A stretch of 64,000 bases of DNA, from assembly GCF_006715165.1 (NCBI RefSeq), contig NZ_VFMS01000001.1:4216001-4280000 (forward strand). Direction: 5' to 3'. This stretch comes from Arthrobacter sp. SLBN-122 (GTDB taxonomy: Bacteria > Actinomycetota > Actinomycetes > Actinomycetales > Micrococcaceae). Shown here in pieces: positions 8,658-17,580 of the stretch. The stretch's first letter is position 1, and every line of letters starts with the position of its first letter. A model generated the notes under the pieces. It did no database searches, had not been told where the DNA came from, and saw nothing but the letters and a program-made list of their open reading frames with translations. The translations under genes and the position numbers were made by a program.

Positions 8658-11600
8658 TTACCCGTTAAAACCGGTGATGGCCAGTGTCCTGCTGATGCCG
8701 TCCAGGGGATGCGGGCCGTCCTGGGCAGCCGCCGGGAAGGTCTCCGGGAAGGGCAATGTCTCCGTCCGGCTCAGGTCCCAGGCCATGCTTGCACTCAGGC
8801 TGATCCCCCGGGGGCCGGTCCTTCGGGTGGTGCCGCGGATCAACAACAGGCGGGTTCCGAACAGGAGCGGACCTGCACTTTCCTGGGCCTCGTGGAAGAA
8901 GACTGAATCGACGCAGCCTGTGCCGTCGTCGATGCTGATGAACACCACCCTCCTGCCGCCACGCATGGGTGGGGTCTGGGTGGCCACCCGCACTCCTGCC
9001 ACCAGCACTTCTGTCCCGTTGCGCAGGCTGAGGAGTTTATCGGCAGTGGTAACGCCCAGCCTTTTAAGCAGGGGACGGTGGCTGTCCATCAGGTGCGTGC
9101 TGACATCCACGGCCATGAGGTCAAGTTCTGCCCGGACGTTTTCCACCAGCGTGGGGGCAGGGAGCCCGGGCTTGATGTTGCGCAGTTCAATGTCGCCCAA
9201 GGGAAGGGACAGTTGCCCTTCCAGCACGTCCACCCCTTTCCGTGCGCTGTTGGCCGACTGGAGCTGCTGCAGATGGTGCACCAGGTCAGCCCTGTTTGCT
9301 GCTCCCCCGGCTTCCTTGTGCAGGGCGTCAAAGGCTCCGAGCTGCGCGAGCCGCCGGATGCTTGGCTTGCTGAGCCGCGAGCGCGCCCGGAGATCTGCCA
9401 GTGAGTCATATGGCTGGCCGGCAACTGTCCGCTTCAATTCGGCAGCGGACAGCCCATAGATGCCGTTCAGGCTGAGCCGTATCCCAAGCCTGCCGGCGTC
9501 CCGGCCGGAATCAATCCGTTCCACCCGGTATTCTGCTTTGCTCCGGTTGATGTCCAGGGGAAGGATGGGGATGCCCAGCCGGCGGGCTTCGGCCACCAGC
9601 AGTCTTTTGGGATACATCCCGGGATCGTGCTCCCACAAGCCGGCAAGGAACGCTTCAGGGTGGTGTGTTTTCAGCCAGGCGGACTGGTAGGTGGGGACGG
9701 CGAAGGCAGCACCGTGGGCCTTGCAGAAGCCGAAACTGGCAAAGGACTTCAAAGTCCCCCATACTTTGTCCACCACCCCTGGGGTGTACCCCCTGGCCTT
9801 GGCGTTCCGCCGGAAGTACTCCTCCACCTGTGCTTCACCGGTCTCGTTGCTCAACGCCCTGCGGAACTCGTCGGCCTTGGCCAGCCCGCAGCCGGTCATG
9901 ATGTCGAGGGTCTTCAGAATCTGTTCGTGGAACACCGTGACCCCATGGGTTTCCTGCAGCACCGGTTTGAGGTCCGGGTGGGGATAGACCTCAGGGGCGA
10001 AACCGTGCCGGTGTTCCAGGAAGGGCCGAACCATGTCGGATTTCATGGGTCCGGGACGGAACAGGGAAATATCGATGATGAGGTCGTTGAACTCGCGGGG
10101 CGCCATCTTTCCAATCAGTTCCCGCTGCCCCGGGGATTCGATCTGGAAGCAGCCAAGGGTGTGCGTGCTTCTGATCAGTTCATAAGTGGGTTCGTCGTCG
10201 AGGGGGACTGCGTTGAGGTCGATCCGGCCGTCCCCGGCGATGTAGTCAGGCCCTGTGCCGTCAGGCCCTGCCGGATGCTTTCCCGCTGCCACCACCTCTT
10301 CCTTGCTGGGGTGGATGCGGATGATCTCCCGGACCGCGAAGGCCATGGCGCTTTGCATGCGCACGCCCAGGACATCGAGTTTGAGCATGCCCATGGGGTC
10401 CATGTCATGTTTATCGAACTGGCTCATGGGAAGCCCAAGGCCGCTTGGCTGGACCGGGGTGCGGTCCAGGAGCGTGGCATCGCCAAGAATCACTCCGCAC
10501 GGGTGCATGGAGATGTGGCGGGGCAGCCTGTCCAGCCGTTCGGTCAGGTCCACCAACAGGTCAAGTTGCTGGTTCCCGTCAGTGTCGCGCTGCTCCACCC
10601 TTCCGGCGAACTCACGGAGTTCGGGTTTCTCCTGCAGGGCTTCACGGAACTTCCGGGCGGAAAAGCGCCACAACTGCTTGGCGATCTCCCCCACCTCGCC
10701 GTCGTCCATCCCCAGCGCCAGCCCGGCGTCGCGGACCGCACCCCGCGCCCTGTACCCGTTTTGCATGCTCATCAGGGTGACCCGCTCGGAACCGAACCGG
10801 TCGAAGATCCTGCGGTACACATTGTGGCGTTCGGCGCTCTCGACATCGATGTCTATGTCCGGCAGCGTGGCGCGGTCGTTGGAGAGGAAACGTTCGAAAA
10901 TCAGGTCGTGCTGGAGGGGATTCACATGGCTGACCTCGATCAGGTAATTGACCAGGCTGGAGGCACCGGATCCCCTGGCGGCCGCCCTGACCCCCATGTC
11001 CTGGATCATCCGGGACACCTCCGCCACCGTGAGGAAATAGGAGGAGAAACCGAGGTTGTTGATGATGCCGAGCTCATGCTCCAGCCGGGACAGCATCTCC
11101 TGCTCCTGTTTACCGGTGATCCCCGGGAACCGCCTGCCGATCCCTGCATGGCAGCGCTGGATCAGTTCAGAGTGCGGGTCCTGGCTGATGCCAATCACTG
11201 AGGCTTCAGGAACCACCGGCTGCTTCCACCCCATATCGGTGCCTGGATTTATCCGGCAGAGGTCGGCGAGCGCCTCTGTCTGAGCCATCAGCTGCTTAAG
11301 GTCAGCGGCGCCATACCCGGCAGCGGAAATGATTTCCTTTCCCAGCCCCAGCATCTGTTCCGGGGTTTTCAGCCAGCCCTGCCCGGTGGGTTGCAGGAGG
11401 GGTTCCCCTGCCAGTTCCGGAAGGGACTTCAGGGTCCTGGCAGAGTCCAGGACATCGGCGGTTGGTGCGCCGTCTGCGGCGCAGTACCTGACGGCATTGG
11501 TGAGGATTGCGGGTACGCGGTGTTCCTCGGCGAGCCTGAGCATGCGGACTGCATGGGCGGTGCTGAACGGAGTCCCCGGAGCGCTGAGCTGGGAGACGAT

Positions 11601-12149
11601 TTCCGCCACGACAGTTCCTGCGGGCATGGCATCCAGCCACTGCCTGAACAGGGTCCGGGGGCGCAGGTAACGGCGGCCTCCCATGGCCCGTCCGACGTCG
11701 GAATCCGGTCCTACCAGGACAGTCAGCACCGGCTTGAGGGTTTGGGGATCAAGGGTTCGGGAGGCGAGTTCAGCGCGGATGACGGCGGCCGGCACGGCGC
11801 CACCGGCTTTACCTGAGGTCCTGGCGTGGGCATCGGATACCAGCCGGCACAGCGCACGGTACCCGGCACCGTGGTTGTTGCCGCGTGCAAGCACCACCAC
11901 CCTGCCGGCTACCTGCGTGCGGTGATCGCCGTCGTCGTCAAAAACTGCAAGGTCCACCCCCACGATGGGGTCGATGCCCGCAGCCATGCATGCCTTGAGG
12001 TGCTTGATGGTGCCGTACAGTCCGTCCCGGTCGGTGCAGGCCAGGGCGGTTGCGCCGTCGGCCGCGGCCGCCATTGCCAGCTCTTCAGGCCAGGAGACGC
12101 CGTAGTGGGCACTGAATGCCGTGGAAACGTGGAGGTGGGTAAAGCTCAT
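8658..12149 (-). CDS. dnaE2: Error-prone DNA polymerase III alpha subunit DnaE2
   Basis: 1163 residues. An N-terminal PHP domain (FTHLHVSTAFS...) is followed by the C-family polymerase core with the catalytic aspartates PDIDIDV near residue 430, the FRPGPMK and CGLAKADEFRRA segments, and a C-terminal helix-hairpin-helix/OB region. This is the DnaE2 type used for SOS-induced translesion synthesis, not the replicative DnaE1. It starts 12 bases after the DUF6504 gene, and the pair lies behind a LexA-type palindrome at 12552. The usual partner genes imuA and imuB are not in this cluster. Confidence 0.94.
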   Translation of the reverse strand: MSFTHLHVSTAFSAHYGVSWPEELAMAAAADGATALACTDRDGLYGTIKHLKACMAAGIDPIVGVDLAVFDDDGDHRTQVAGRVVVLARGNNHGAGYRALCRLVSDAHARTSGKAGGAVPAAVIRAELASRTLDPQTLKPVLTVLVGPDSDVGRAMGGRRYLRPRTLFRQWLDAMPAGTVVAEIVSQLSAPGTPFSTAHAVRMLRLAEEHRVPAILTNAVRYCAADGAPTADVLDSARTLKSLPELAGEPLLQPTGQGWLKTPEQMLGLGKEIISAAGYGAADLKQLMAQTEALADLCRINPGTDMGWKQPVVPEASVIGISQDPHSELIQRCHAGIGRRFPGITGKQEQEMLSRLEHELGIINNLGFSSYFLTVAEVSRMIQDMGVRAAARGSGASSLVNYLIEVSHVNPLQHDLIFERFLSNDRATLPDIDIDVESAERHNVYRRIFDRFGSERVTLMSMQNGYRARGAVRDAGLALGMDDGEVGEIAKQLWRFSARKFREALQEKPELREFAGRVEQRDTDGNQQLDLLVDLTERLDRLPRHISMHPCGVILGDATLLDRTPVQPSGLGLPMSQFDKHDMDPMGMLKLDVLGVRMQSAMAFAVREIIRIHPSKEEVVAAGKHPAGPDGTGPDYIAGDGRIDLNAVPLDDEPTYELIRSTHTLGCFQIESPGQRELIGKMAPREFNDLIIDISLFRPGPMKSDMVRPFLEHRHGFAPEVYPHPDLKPVLQETHGVTVFHEQILKTLDIMTGCGLAKADEFRRALSNETGEAQVEEYFRRNAKARGYTPGVVDKVWGTLKSFASFGFCKAHGAAFAVPTYQSAWLKTHHPEAFLAGLWEHDPGMYPKRLLVAEARRLGIPILPLDINRSKAEYRVERIDSGRDAGRLGIRLSLNGIYGLSAAELKRTVAGQPYDSLADLRARSRLSKPSIRRLAQLGAFDALHKEAGGAANRADLVHHLQQLQSANSARKGVDVLEGQLSLPLGDIELRNIKPGLPAPTLVENVRAELDLMAVDVSTHLMDSHRPLLKRLGVTTADKLLSLRNGTEVLVAGVRVATQTPPMRGGRRVVFISIDDGTGCVDSVFFHEAQESAGPLLFGTRLLLIRGTTRRTGPRGISLSASMAWDLSRTETLPFPETFPAAAQDGPHPLDGISRTLAITGFNG

Positions 12150-12161
12150 GCTGTTCAGGGT

Positions 12162-12518
12162 TCAGGCTGTTCTGTGGTCATGCTGTTTTGGGCGAAGGGC
12201 GTCATGGATCCGCAGCAGCCGCCAACGGCCACTGCGGATATGGCGGGTCAGGTCAAGGGTGAGCGGTTCTGCGCCTTCCCCTGAACCCAACGGAAAGGAC
12301 GCCGGCGCAGGCTGCACCTGGACCCGCCAGATTTCGTGGTCCACGACGCCTGGCCCGCTTCCCAGCGGAGCCCGGGTATCCTCCGCCCACCACTGCCGGC
12401 GTTCATACCACCGGACGGGTTCGGCGCAGACGAGATACGGCTTTCCTGACCAGGTCAAGGATTCAGGCTGCCCGGCAGCGGAACACACCACGTCAACGGA
12501 CTCGCTGAACATGCCCAC
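12162..12518 (-). CDS. DUF6504 family protein, first gene of the dnaE2 operon
   Basis: 118 residues from GTG 12518 (or 116 from ATG 12512); GGGAGG precedes both. Segments such as WSGKPYLVC and RWYERRQWW...IWRVQV match my recollection of DUF6504, a small family of unknown function found beside imuB and dnaE2 in actinobacteria. The start lies 34 bases from the LexA-type palindrome, so it is probably damage-inducible with dnaE2. No catalytic motif is visible. A role as accessory factor of the mutagenic polymerase is inferred from position only. Confidence 0.75.
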   Translation of the reverse strand: MGMFSESVDVVCSAAGQPESLTWSGKPYLVCAEPVRWYERRQWWAEDTRAPLGSGPGVVDHEIWRVQVQPAPASFPLGSGEGAEPLTLDLTRHIRSGRWRLLRIHDALRPKQHDHRTA

Positions 12519-12551
12519 GCGCGCCTCCCGGACCGTACTTCCTCACAAGGA

Positions 12552-12569
12552 TTCGAATATGTATTCGAA
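12552..12569. promoter_or_regulatory. LexA-type SOS box
   Basis: TTCGAATATGTATTCGAA has 8-base arms TTCGAATA/TATTCGAA around a central TG. It fits the actinobacterial/Bacillus SOS pattern TCGAAC-N4-GTTCGA except that the inner C/G is T/A. It stands 34 bases before the DUF6504-dnaE2 operon, a known type of LexA target. Confidence 0.8.
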
Positions 12570-12648
12570 TAAATCCAGTCTACGCCGGGAGGCCGGCAAA
12601 ACATAGGCGGGGGTGGACGGAGCGTGCGGCAGGTAGCAGGATGATGGC

Positions 12649-13038
12649 ATGAGTACCGATGACGCACTCCTGAAGCAGGCAAGCATCAAGACGCAGGACT
12701 CCACCCTCGTCGCACGGTTCGATATCGACGGCGCCATCCCGGATTCCGGCGCTTACGTGGTTGGCCTGATGGGAGCCTCGCCGGACTATTCAATGCAACG
12801 CCGGCTGTGCATTGAATTCATGAACGGGGAGGCAATTGCCTGCTACTCGTTCAACCGGGACCAGGGAATCGAGGAAGACTACGACCTGTCCGGAGTGTCC
12901 CACTCGGAGAACAGCATCACTGGAAGCTTTCCCCTCACTGCCTTGAACGGGCTTGGGCAGGGGCATGTCCTGTCGGCCTTCAGCGAGGCGGACGGACGGG
13001 AGTTCCAGCACGGGGTGCCGGTGGAGGAAACCCTTTAG
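12649..13038 (+). CDS. Hypothetical protein
   Basis: 129 residues, acidic, without signal peptide or membrane helix. I do not recognise a family. The alternation of short hydrophobic strands (ARFDIDG, AYVVGLMG, LCIEFMNGEAIACYSF) suggests a small beta-rich fold. ATG 12649 follows an AGGATG ribosome site. It diverges from the DUF6504-dnaE2 operon, and its start is 80 bases from the SOS box, so that site could also act on it. It converges on the chorismate mutase gene. Confidence 0.65.
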   Translation: MSTDDALLKQASIKTQDSTLVARFDIDGAIPDSGAYVVGLMGASPDYSMQRRLCIEFMNGEAIACYSFNRDQGIEEDYDLSGVSHSENSITGSFPLTALNGLGQGHVLSAFSEADGREFQHGVPVEETL

Positions 13039-13062
13039 GGCTCCTCCACCCCATCCTGCATG

Positions 13063-13386
13063 TCAGCTGTTCTTGTTGTGGATCCGCAGTTCAAGTTCAA
13101 TGAACGCGGAGATCATTGCCCGGTAGGTTGATTCCACGATGTCCGGATCGATGTCCTTTTTCTCCGCGGCGGACCGGACATGCTCAATGATCCGCTCCAC
13201 CCGGCCCGGGGCACGCACTTCGGCGTCGTCGCCCTTGAGCGTCCCGGCGATCCTGATCAGCCGTTCGCGGCGGGCGATGAGGGTGACAATCTGTTCATCC
13301 ACCTCGTCAACGGCAACCCGAACGGCAGCGAGCTGTTCCTTGTCGGCCCGGGCATCCCTATCGTTTCCTTGAATTGTCGCCATCAT
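13063..13386 (-). CDS. Chorismate mutase, AroQ type
   Basis: 107 residues from ATG 13386 (a second ATG follows at 13383). All helical: VDEVDEQIVTLIARRERLI carries the catalytic Arg of the AroQ fold, followed by APGRVERIIEHVRSAA and a third helix. It converts chorismate to prephenate for Phe and Tyr synthesis in the cytosol. A longer reading to 13443 would run into the VOC gene. The two divergent starts are only 16 bases apart, leaving no room for ordinary leaders, so at least one gene may be leaderless. Confidence 0.85.
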   Translation of the reverse strand: MMATIQGNDRDARADKEQLAAVRVAVDEVDEQIVTLIARRERLIRIAGTLKGDDAEVRAPGRVERIIEHVRSAAEKKDIDPDIVESTYRAMISAFIELELRIHNKNS

Positions 13387-13402
13387 CTGACAGTATCGAA
13401 GC

Positions 13403-13825
13403 ATGGAGCCCAGAGTCGACTTTATCTCCCTCGGAGTCCGCAATGTTCCGCAATCGCGCGCCTTCTACGTTGACGGGCTCGGCTGGCCGGTCCACCGGGA
13501 GGTTGCCGGGGAGGTGGTGTTCATCCAGGTAAACCACGGCCTGGTGCTCTCCCTTTGGGACGTACGCCAGATGCAGGCCGAAGCAGTCACCGGCCCGCCC
13601 GCAGGCGTCCCCTCCATCACCCTCAGCCACAACGTGGGAAGCCCCGGGGAGGTGGACAGGGTCATGGCGGAAGCCGCGAAGGCAGGCGCTGCAATCATTG
13701 CGGAACCGGTCACCAAGCCGTGGGGCGGCTACACGGGCTACTTCGCCGACCCCGACGGATTCCGCTGGGAGGTGGCGTACAACCCCACCTGGGGAGTGGA
13801 CGACGCCGGCCGGGTCACCGTCTGA
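13403..13825 (+). CDS. VOC (glyoxalase/bleomycin-resistance fold) protein
   Basis: 140 residues with the paired beta-alpha-beta modules of the vicinal oxygen chelate fold: VDFISLGVRNVPQSRAFYVDGL at the start and YTGYFADPDGFRWEVAYNP near the end, where the acidic residue is the usual metal ligand. Members include glyoxalases, dioxygenases and antibiotic-binding proteins. The substrate cannot be told. ATG 13403 has no visible Shine-Dalgarno and lies 16 bases from the divergent chorismate mutase start. It converges with the SRAP gene. Confidence 0.85.
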   Translation: MEPRVDFISLGVRNVPQSRAFYVDGLGWPVHREVAGEVVFIQVNHGLVLSLWDVRQMQAEAVTGPPAGVPSITLSHNVGSPGEVDRVMAEAAKAGAAIIAEPVTKPWGGYTGYFADPDGFRWEVAYNPTWGVDDAGRVTV

Positions 13826-13852
13826 GGCCCGCCGCGCCATCGGCGGCGGCTG

Positions 13853-14614
13853 CTAGAACAGGGCTTCGACCGGGCGGATCAGTTCCGGGCCGTTGTTCCG
13901 GACGTTCCCCACTTCCTTGCCGACGGAATCCACGGTCCAGTCGGCGGTGGCATTCTTGACCCCGGACCGCACCAGGTCCACGAGCCCGGCGGCGTCATCC
14001 GCCTGCGGGTCCAGCCAGGCTTCCATGGTGTCCCTGTCCATGGGCAGGGGGACGCGGTCGTGCAGCTCCGTCAGCTTCCCGAAGATGGTGGACTCCGAGC
14101 CCGGCGGTGGCGTGTCTGCCGTGAGGATGGATGTTGAGAGCAGCCAGCGGCCCGGATCCCCTTCGGGAACGGACGGGTCCTTCCACCACTCATAAAGTCC
14201 TGCAAAAACCACCCCCTGGTCCTGGCCCGGGTGCACGTAGTAGGGCTGCTTCGACTTTCCCGGGCCCTGCTTCCATTCGTAGTAGCCGTCGGCCGGGACG
14301 GCGCAGCGCCGGGACTGGACCGCCTTCCGGAACGCCGGCTTTTCCAGCACCGATTCGCTGCGGGCGTTGATCATGCGGGAGCCGATGCCGGGATCCTTGG
14401 CCCAGGACGGGACCAGGCCCCAGCGTGCAACGTGGAGCTGGCGTACCTGCCGGGGCGCGGCACTGTCATCAACCAGGCGCTCCAGCACGATGGGTACTGC
14501 ATCGGTGGGGGCCACATTCCACGACGGCGGAATGTTGACCTCGTTCTCCAGCTCGGCATCGAATTCGGCCAGGAGGTCCCCCACAGCACGTGCCATTACG
14601 TAGCGTCCACACAT
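13853..14614 (-). CDS. SRAP domain protein (YedK/HMCES type, abasic-site shield)
   Basis: 253 residues from ATG 14614, chosen because the protein must begin Met-Cys-Gly-Arg-Tyr: Cys2, exposed after Met removal, forms the covalent link to abasic sites. The conserved WGLVPSWAKDP, NARSE and CAVPADGYYEWK segments are present, as is the later H residue in LTELHDRVPLPM. It protects abasic sites in single-stranded DNA. The name SOS-response-associated peptidase is historical. I saw no LexA box directly in front. It diverges from the mycoredoxin gene. Confidence 0.93.
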   Translation of the reverse strand: MCGRYVMARAVGDLLAEFDAELENEVNIPPSWNVAPTDAVPIVLERLVDDSAAPRQVRQLHVARWGLVPSWAKDPGIGSRMINARSESVLEKPAFRKAVQSRRCAVPADGYYEWKQGPGKSKQPYYVHPGQDQGVVFAGLYEWWKDPSVPEGDPGRWLLSTSILTADTPPPGSESTIFGKLTELHDRVPLPMDRDTMEAWLDPQADDAAGLVDLVRSGVKNATADWTVDSVGKEVGNVRNNGPELIRPVEALF

Positions 14615-14747
14615 GGCACCAGCTTGCCACCGCCCGCCACAAACTGTCATCCAACGCCACCGCCGGGCCTTTAACGCCGGGGAATACCGCCGGCCGCGCT
14701 ACGGTTGACGGTAAGGAAACCTTTCAAGCGACGTTTAGGAGCTCCCT

Positions 14748-15005
14748 GTGGACTTCACTCCCGAATCCGGCACCATCACCATGTTCTCCACCACCTGGTG
14801 CGGCTACTGCAACCGGCTCAAGAAGCAGCTGGATGCGCAGGGCATCGGCTACACGGAAATCAACATCGAAGAGGTGGAAGGCACGGCCGACCTCGTGGAG
14901 CAGCTGAACGGCGGCAACCGCACGGTCCCCACGGTGCTGTTCCCGGACGGTTCCGCGGCCACCAACCCGTCGGCCGCCGAGGTCAAGAGCCGCCTGGCTG
15001 CCTGA
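14748..15005 (+). CDS. mrx1: Mycoredoxin / glutaredoxin-like protein
   Basis: 85 residues with a thioredoxin fold and the active-site motif CGYC near residue 18, TVPTVLF with the cis-proline, and a C-terminal helix. This size and motif match actinobacterial mycoredoxin-1, which reduces mycothiolated proteins using mycothiol. Start is GTG 14748 behind AGGAG at six bases. It is monocistronic, between the divergent SRAP gene and the convergent lipoate-ligase-like gene. An NrdH-type glutaredoxin is less likely because its usual motif differs. Confidence 0.88.
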   Translation: MDFTPESGTITMFSTTWCGYCNRLKKQLDAQGIGYTEINIEEVEGTADLVEQLNGGNRTVPTVLFPDGSAATNPSAAEVKSRLAA

Positions 15006-15045
15006 CCGTTCCGCGACACGCGGCATCGCCGCAACCCACTGCGGG

Positions 15046-15795
15046 TCATGCCCCCAGGCTGCTGAATGAGGCAGTTTCCAGGGCGGCATGGCCCGCATAG
15101 GTTTCCAGCAGGGCCTGCTCAACGGCTGCCACGTCCAGGCCAGGGACCAGATCGTTGGCGGCGCCGGCGGTGGCAGGATCCCAGTCCAGGCCCAGCGCAG
15201 CATAGGTGTCGGTAAGGACCTTGCGGATGGGGGCGGAATCCTCCACCACAATGACGGAGCTGAAGAGCCAGCCGCCGGAGACCACCCGCTGCGCTGTACC
15301 CACCAGTTTCACCCGCCGGGAGTTCTCCGCCGGGTCCGTTCCATGCACGCTGAATTCGCCGGGACAGTACTCCCCCGGGATTTCCCCCACAGCCGCCTGC
15401 ACCCCGACGCTCCGCAGCGCCTGCGCAAACAGTTCACCAAAGTAGCCGAACCGGGCTTTGGAACCGGCGACGGCGTCGGCGTCCGGTTCGATATGGTCAA
15501 CCACCAGGGTGCCCTGATGGTATGCGGCAGCGCGGCCGCCTGCCCGCCGGACCAGGGGTTCGAAGCCGTTGTCCCTGCAGGCCTGCGCTGCCGCGTCGAA
15601 GCCTGGCAGGCGGGTGTCCCGCTGCCCGAACGCAACGGTGGGAGCGGGGCGGTACAGCCGCAGGGTGGGGCCAATGCCGCCGCCCCTGGCCCGGGCCAAC
15701 AGCTCCAGGCCGAATTCGAGGTCGCGGCCCGCGCCAAGGGACACGTCCTGCCGCACCACGGTGAGCGTGCGGAGTCCAGTACCGGTGTGGTGCAT
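15046..15795 (-). CDS. Lipoate-protein ligase A family protein
   Basis: 249 residues of the BPL/LplA fold. The signature RRAGGRAAAYHQGTLV corresponds to the RRxxGG...H...N/G nucleotide and lipoyl-adenylate loop, and KLVGTAQR carries the lysine expected to contact lipoyl-AMP. It probably attaches lipoate or octanoate to E2/GcvH domains, or moves octanoyl groups as a LipM/LipL-type transferase. The exact reaction is open. It has no operon partner: it converges with the mycoredoxin gene, and the ubiB-like gene upstream ends about 70 bases away. Confidence 0.82.
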   Translation of the reverse strand: MHHTGTGLRTLTVVRQDVSLGAGRDLEFGLELLARARGGGIGPTLRLYRPAPTVAFGQRDTRLPGFDAAAQACRDNGFEPLVRRAGGRAAAYHQGTLVVDHIEPDADAVAGSKARFGYFGELFAQALRSVGVQAAVGEIPGEYCPGEFSVHGTDPAENSRRVKLVGTAQRVVSGGWLFSSVIVVEDSAPIRKVLTDTYAALGLDWDPATAGAANDLVPGLDVAAVEQALLETYAGHAALETASFSSLGA

Positions 15796-15863
15796 TGTGG
15801 CGAAGCTCCTGGGTTGAGGGCGGACGGACCATCCTTAGGTTACGCCCGACGACGGCAGTGGCC

Positions 15864-17576
15864 TTAAAGGCCCCGGCGCCCCGCCCACAGGGCGTGCAGC
15901 AGGGGAAGGGATGATGTGGCCATCAGCACGTTGCCGAATGCCAGGTCGTCGGCGCGGACGATGGCGCCGGCCACCAGCAGGCCAACGAAAACCACGGCGG
16001 AGCCGATCCGCCTTCCCGCCCGTTCCAGCCGTGCTGCCTGCCGCTCCAGGCGCGGAACGGCCACCTGCAGCGATCCCTCTTCAAGCCGGCCGGCCAGGGC
16101 ATCCAGCCGGCCTGGCAGGCGGAGAGCCACACCGGCGGCGTCCACCGCCTGCCGGGCCACGTCCTGGACAAGGTTGCCGCGCTCATTGCGCAGCAGCTGC
16201 GCCGCATAGGGCTCCACCGAGTCCCAGAGGTTGAAGCGTTCATCCAGTGCACTGCACACCCCGGATGTCAGGGACATGGCACGGATGATCAGGAGGAAAT
16301 TCTCCGGCAGCTGGAACGGCAGCGAGCGGACCACATCCCCGAACTCCACGGCGAAATCGCGGAACTCCCGGGGGTCGACTTCGCGGAGCTCGGCAAAGCC
16401 CATGCCGCCGAAGCGGGCAAAAAGCTGAGTCATGGCGCGTTCCAGGCCGATGCTGTCCGCTGAGGGCATCAGGACGCCCACGTCATTGATCGCCGCCACC
16501 AGTCCCTTGCCGTCGCGGGCGGCTGCGGCGATCAGCAGCTTCCGGAGTCCGCTGCGCGTGGAGGCAGTAACCTCGCCCATCATGCCGAAGTCGATGAACG
16601 TCAGTTTCCAGGGAAGTCCGCCTGTGCCCGCAGGGGCCGGGGTGACGAAAATGTTCCCCGGGTGCGGGTCGGCGTGGAAGAAGCCGTTGGTGAACAGCTG
16701 GTCGAACATGATCGCGGCGAAGACCGGGGCAACCGCGGCGGGGTCGATGCCGGCAGCCCGGAGTGCGCGGACATCGGTGATCTTGATCGCCGTAACGTCC
16801 TCGAGTGTCAGCACACGGCGGGTTGTCCGCTCCCAGACAACTTCCGGTACAGCCACCCGGTCATCACCGGCAAAATCGGCCGCGAAGCGCTCGGCGTTGA
16901 CGGCCTCGTGCAGGTAGTCAATCTCCTGCAGGCTGATCTGTGCGAATTCCTCCACCAGGGCGCGCATGTCGGCGCGGCGGGAGACAAGCCGGATGTGGCT
17001 GAGCCAGCCGGCCACCTTCCGCAGCGCGGCCAGGTCGACGTCGACAATGGCACCGATGCCGGGACGTTGCACCTTCAGGACCACGGCATCCAGGCCCGTG
17101 TCCCCGGCGTCCAGGGGGCTCAGTCGCGCCCGGTGGGCCTGGCCCAGCGAAGCGGCTGCAATCGGCGACTCGTCCACCGAGGCGAATACCCGGTCCGGGG
17201 GCGCGCCCAGTTCCCTTCCCGCCAGGGCAGCGATTCCCGGGAAGGCTACCGGCGGCACTTCATCCTGCAGCCCTTCGAGCTCCTTCGTGATCTCCGGAGG
17301 CAGGACGTCAAGCCTGGAGGACAGGAACTGGCCCACCTTGATCATCAGGCCGCCGAGCTCCACGGCCAGGTCATGGAACCGCCGGGCAAAGCGCTGCATC
17401 CGCCGGGAACGCGTCCGGGCGGCGACCCCGCCAAGACCGATCCGCGGCAGGAACAGCTCGAACCACCACGTGGCTGCAAGGTTCGCGGCGGCGAAGCGCA
17501 GGATCCGCCGGTAGCGCCCGCGGTGCTCCCGTACCGCCGGTGGCGGGTCCGCCCTGGCATGGACGATCGAGGACAC
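15864..17576 (-). CDS. ABC1/UbiB family atypical kinase
   Basis: 570 residues. The KxGQ motif appears as IKVGQFLSSR near residue 80, the second motif as ASLGQAHRA, the catalytic loop as FFHADPHPGNIF and the metal-binding segment as IDFGMMGE. The C-terminus ends in two hydrophobic helices (about 515-560), typical of membrane-tethered UbiB proteins that assist quinone or lipid biosynthesis. The start lies 4 bases after the PadR-family gene, so the two are co-transcribed and the regulator probably controls it. Confidence 0.9.
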   Translation of the reverse strand: MSSIVHARADPPPAVREHRGRYRRILRFAAANLAATWWFELFLPRIGLGGVAARTRSRRMQRFARRFHDLAVELGGLMIKVGQFLSSRLDVLPPEITKELEGLQDEVPPVAFPGIAALAGRELGAPPDRVFASVDESPIAAASLGQAHRARLSPLDAGDTGLDAVVLKVQRPGIGAIVDVDLAALRKVAGWLSHIRLVSRRADMRALVEEFAQISLQEIDYLHEAVNAERFAADFAGDDRVAVPEVVWERTTRRVLTLEDVTAIKITDVRALRAAGIDPAAVAPVFAAIMFDQLFTNGFFHADPHPGNIFVTPAPAGTGGLPWKLTFIDFGMMGEVTASTRSGLRKLLIAAAARDGKGLVAAINDVGVLMPSADSIGLERAMTQLFARFGGMGFAELREVDPREFRDFAVEFGDVVRSLPFQLPENFLLIIRAMSLTSGVCSALDERFNLWDSVEPYAAQLLRNERGNLVQDVARQAVDAAGVALRLPGRLDALAGRLEEGSLQVAVPRLERQAARLERAGRRIGSAVVFVGLLVAGAIVRADDLAFGNVLMATSSLPLLHALWAGRRGL

Positions 17577-17580
17577 CCCT

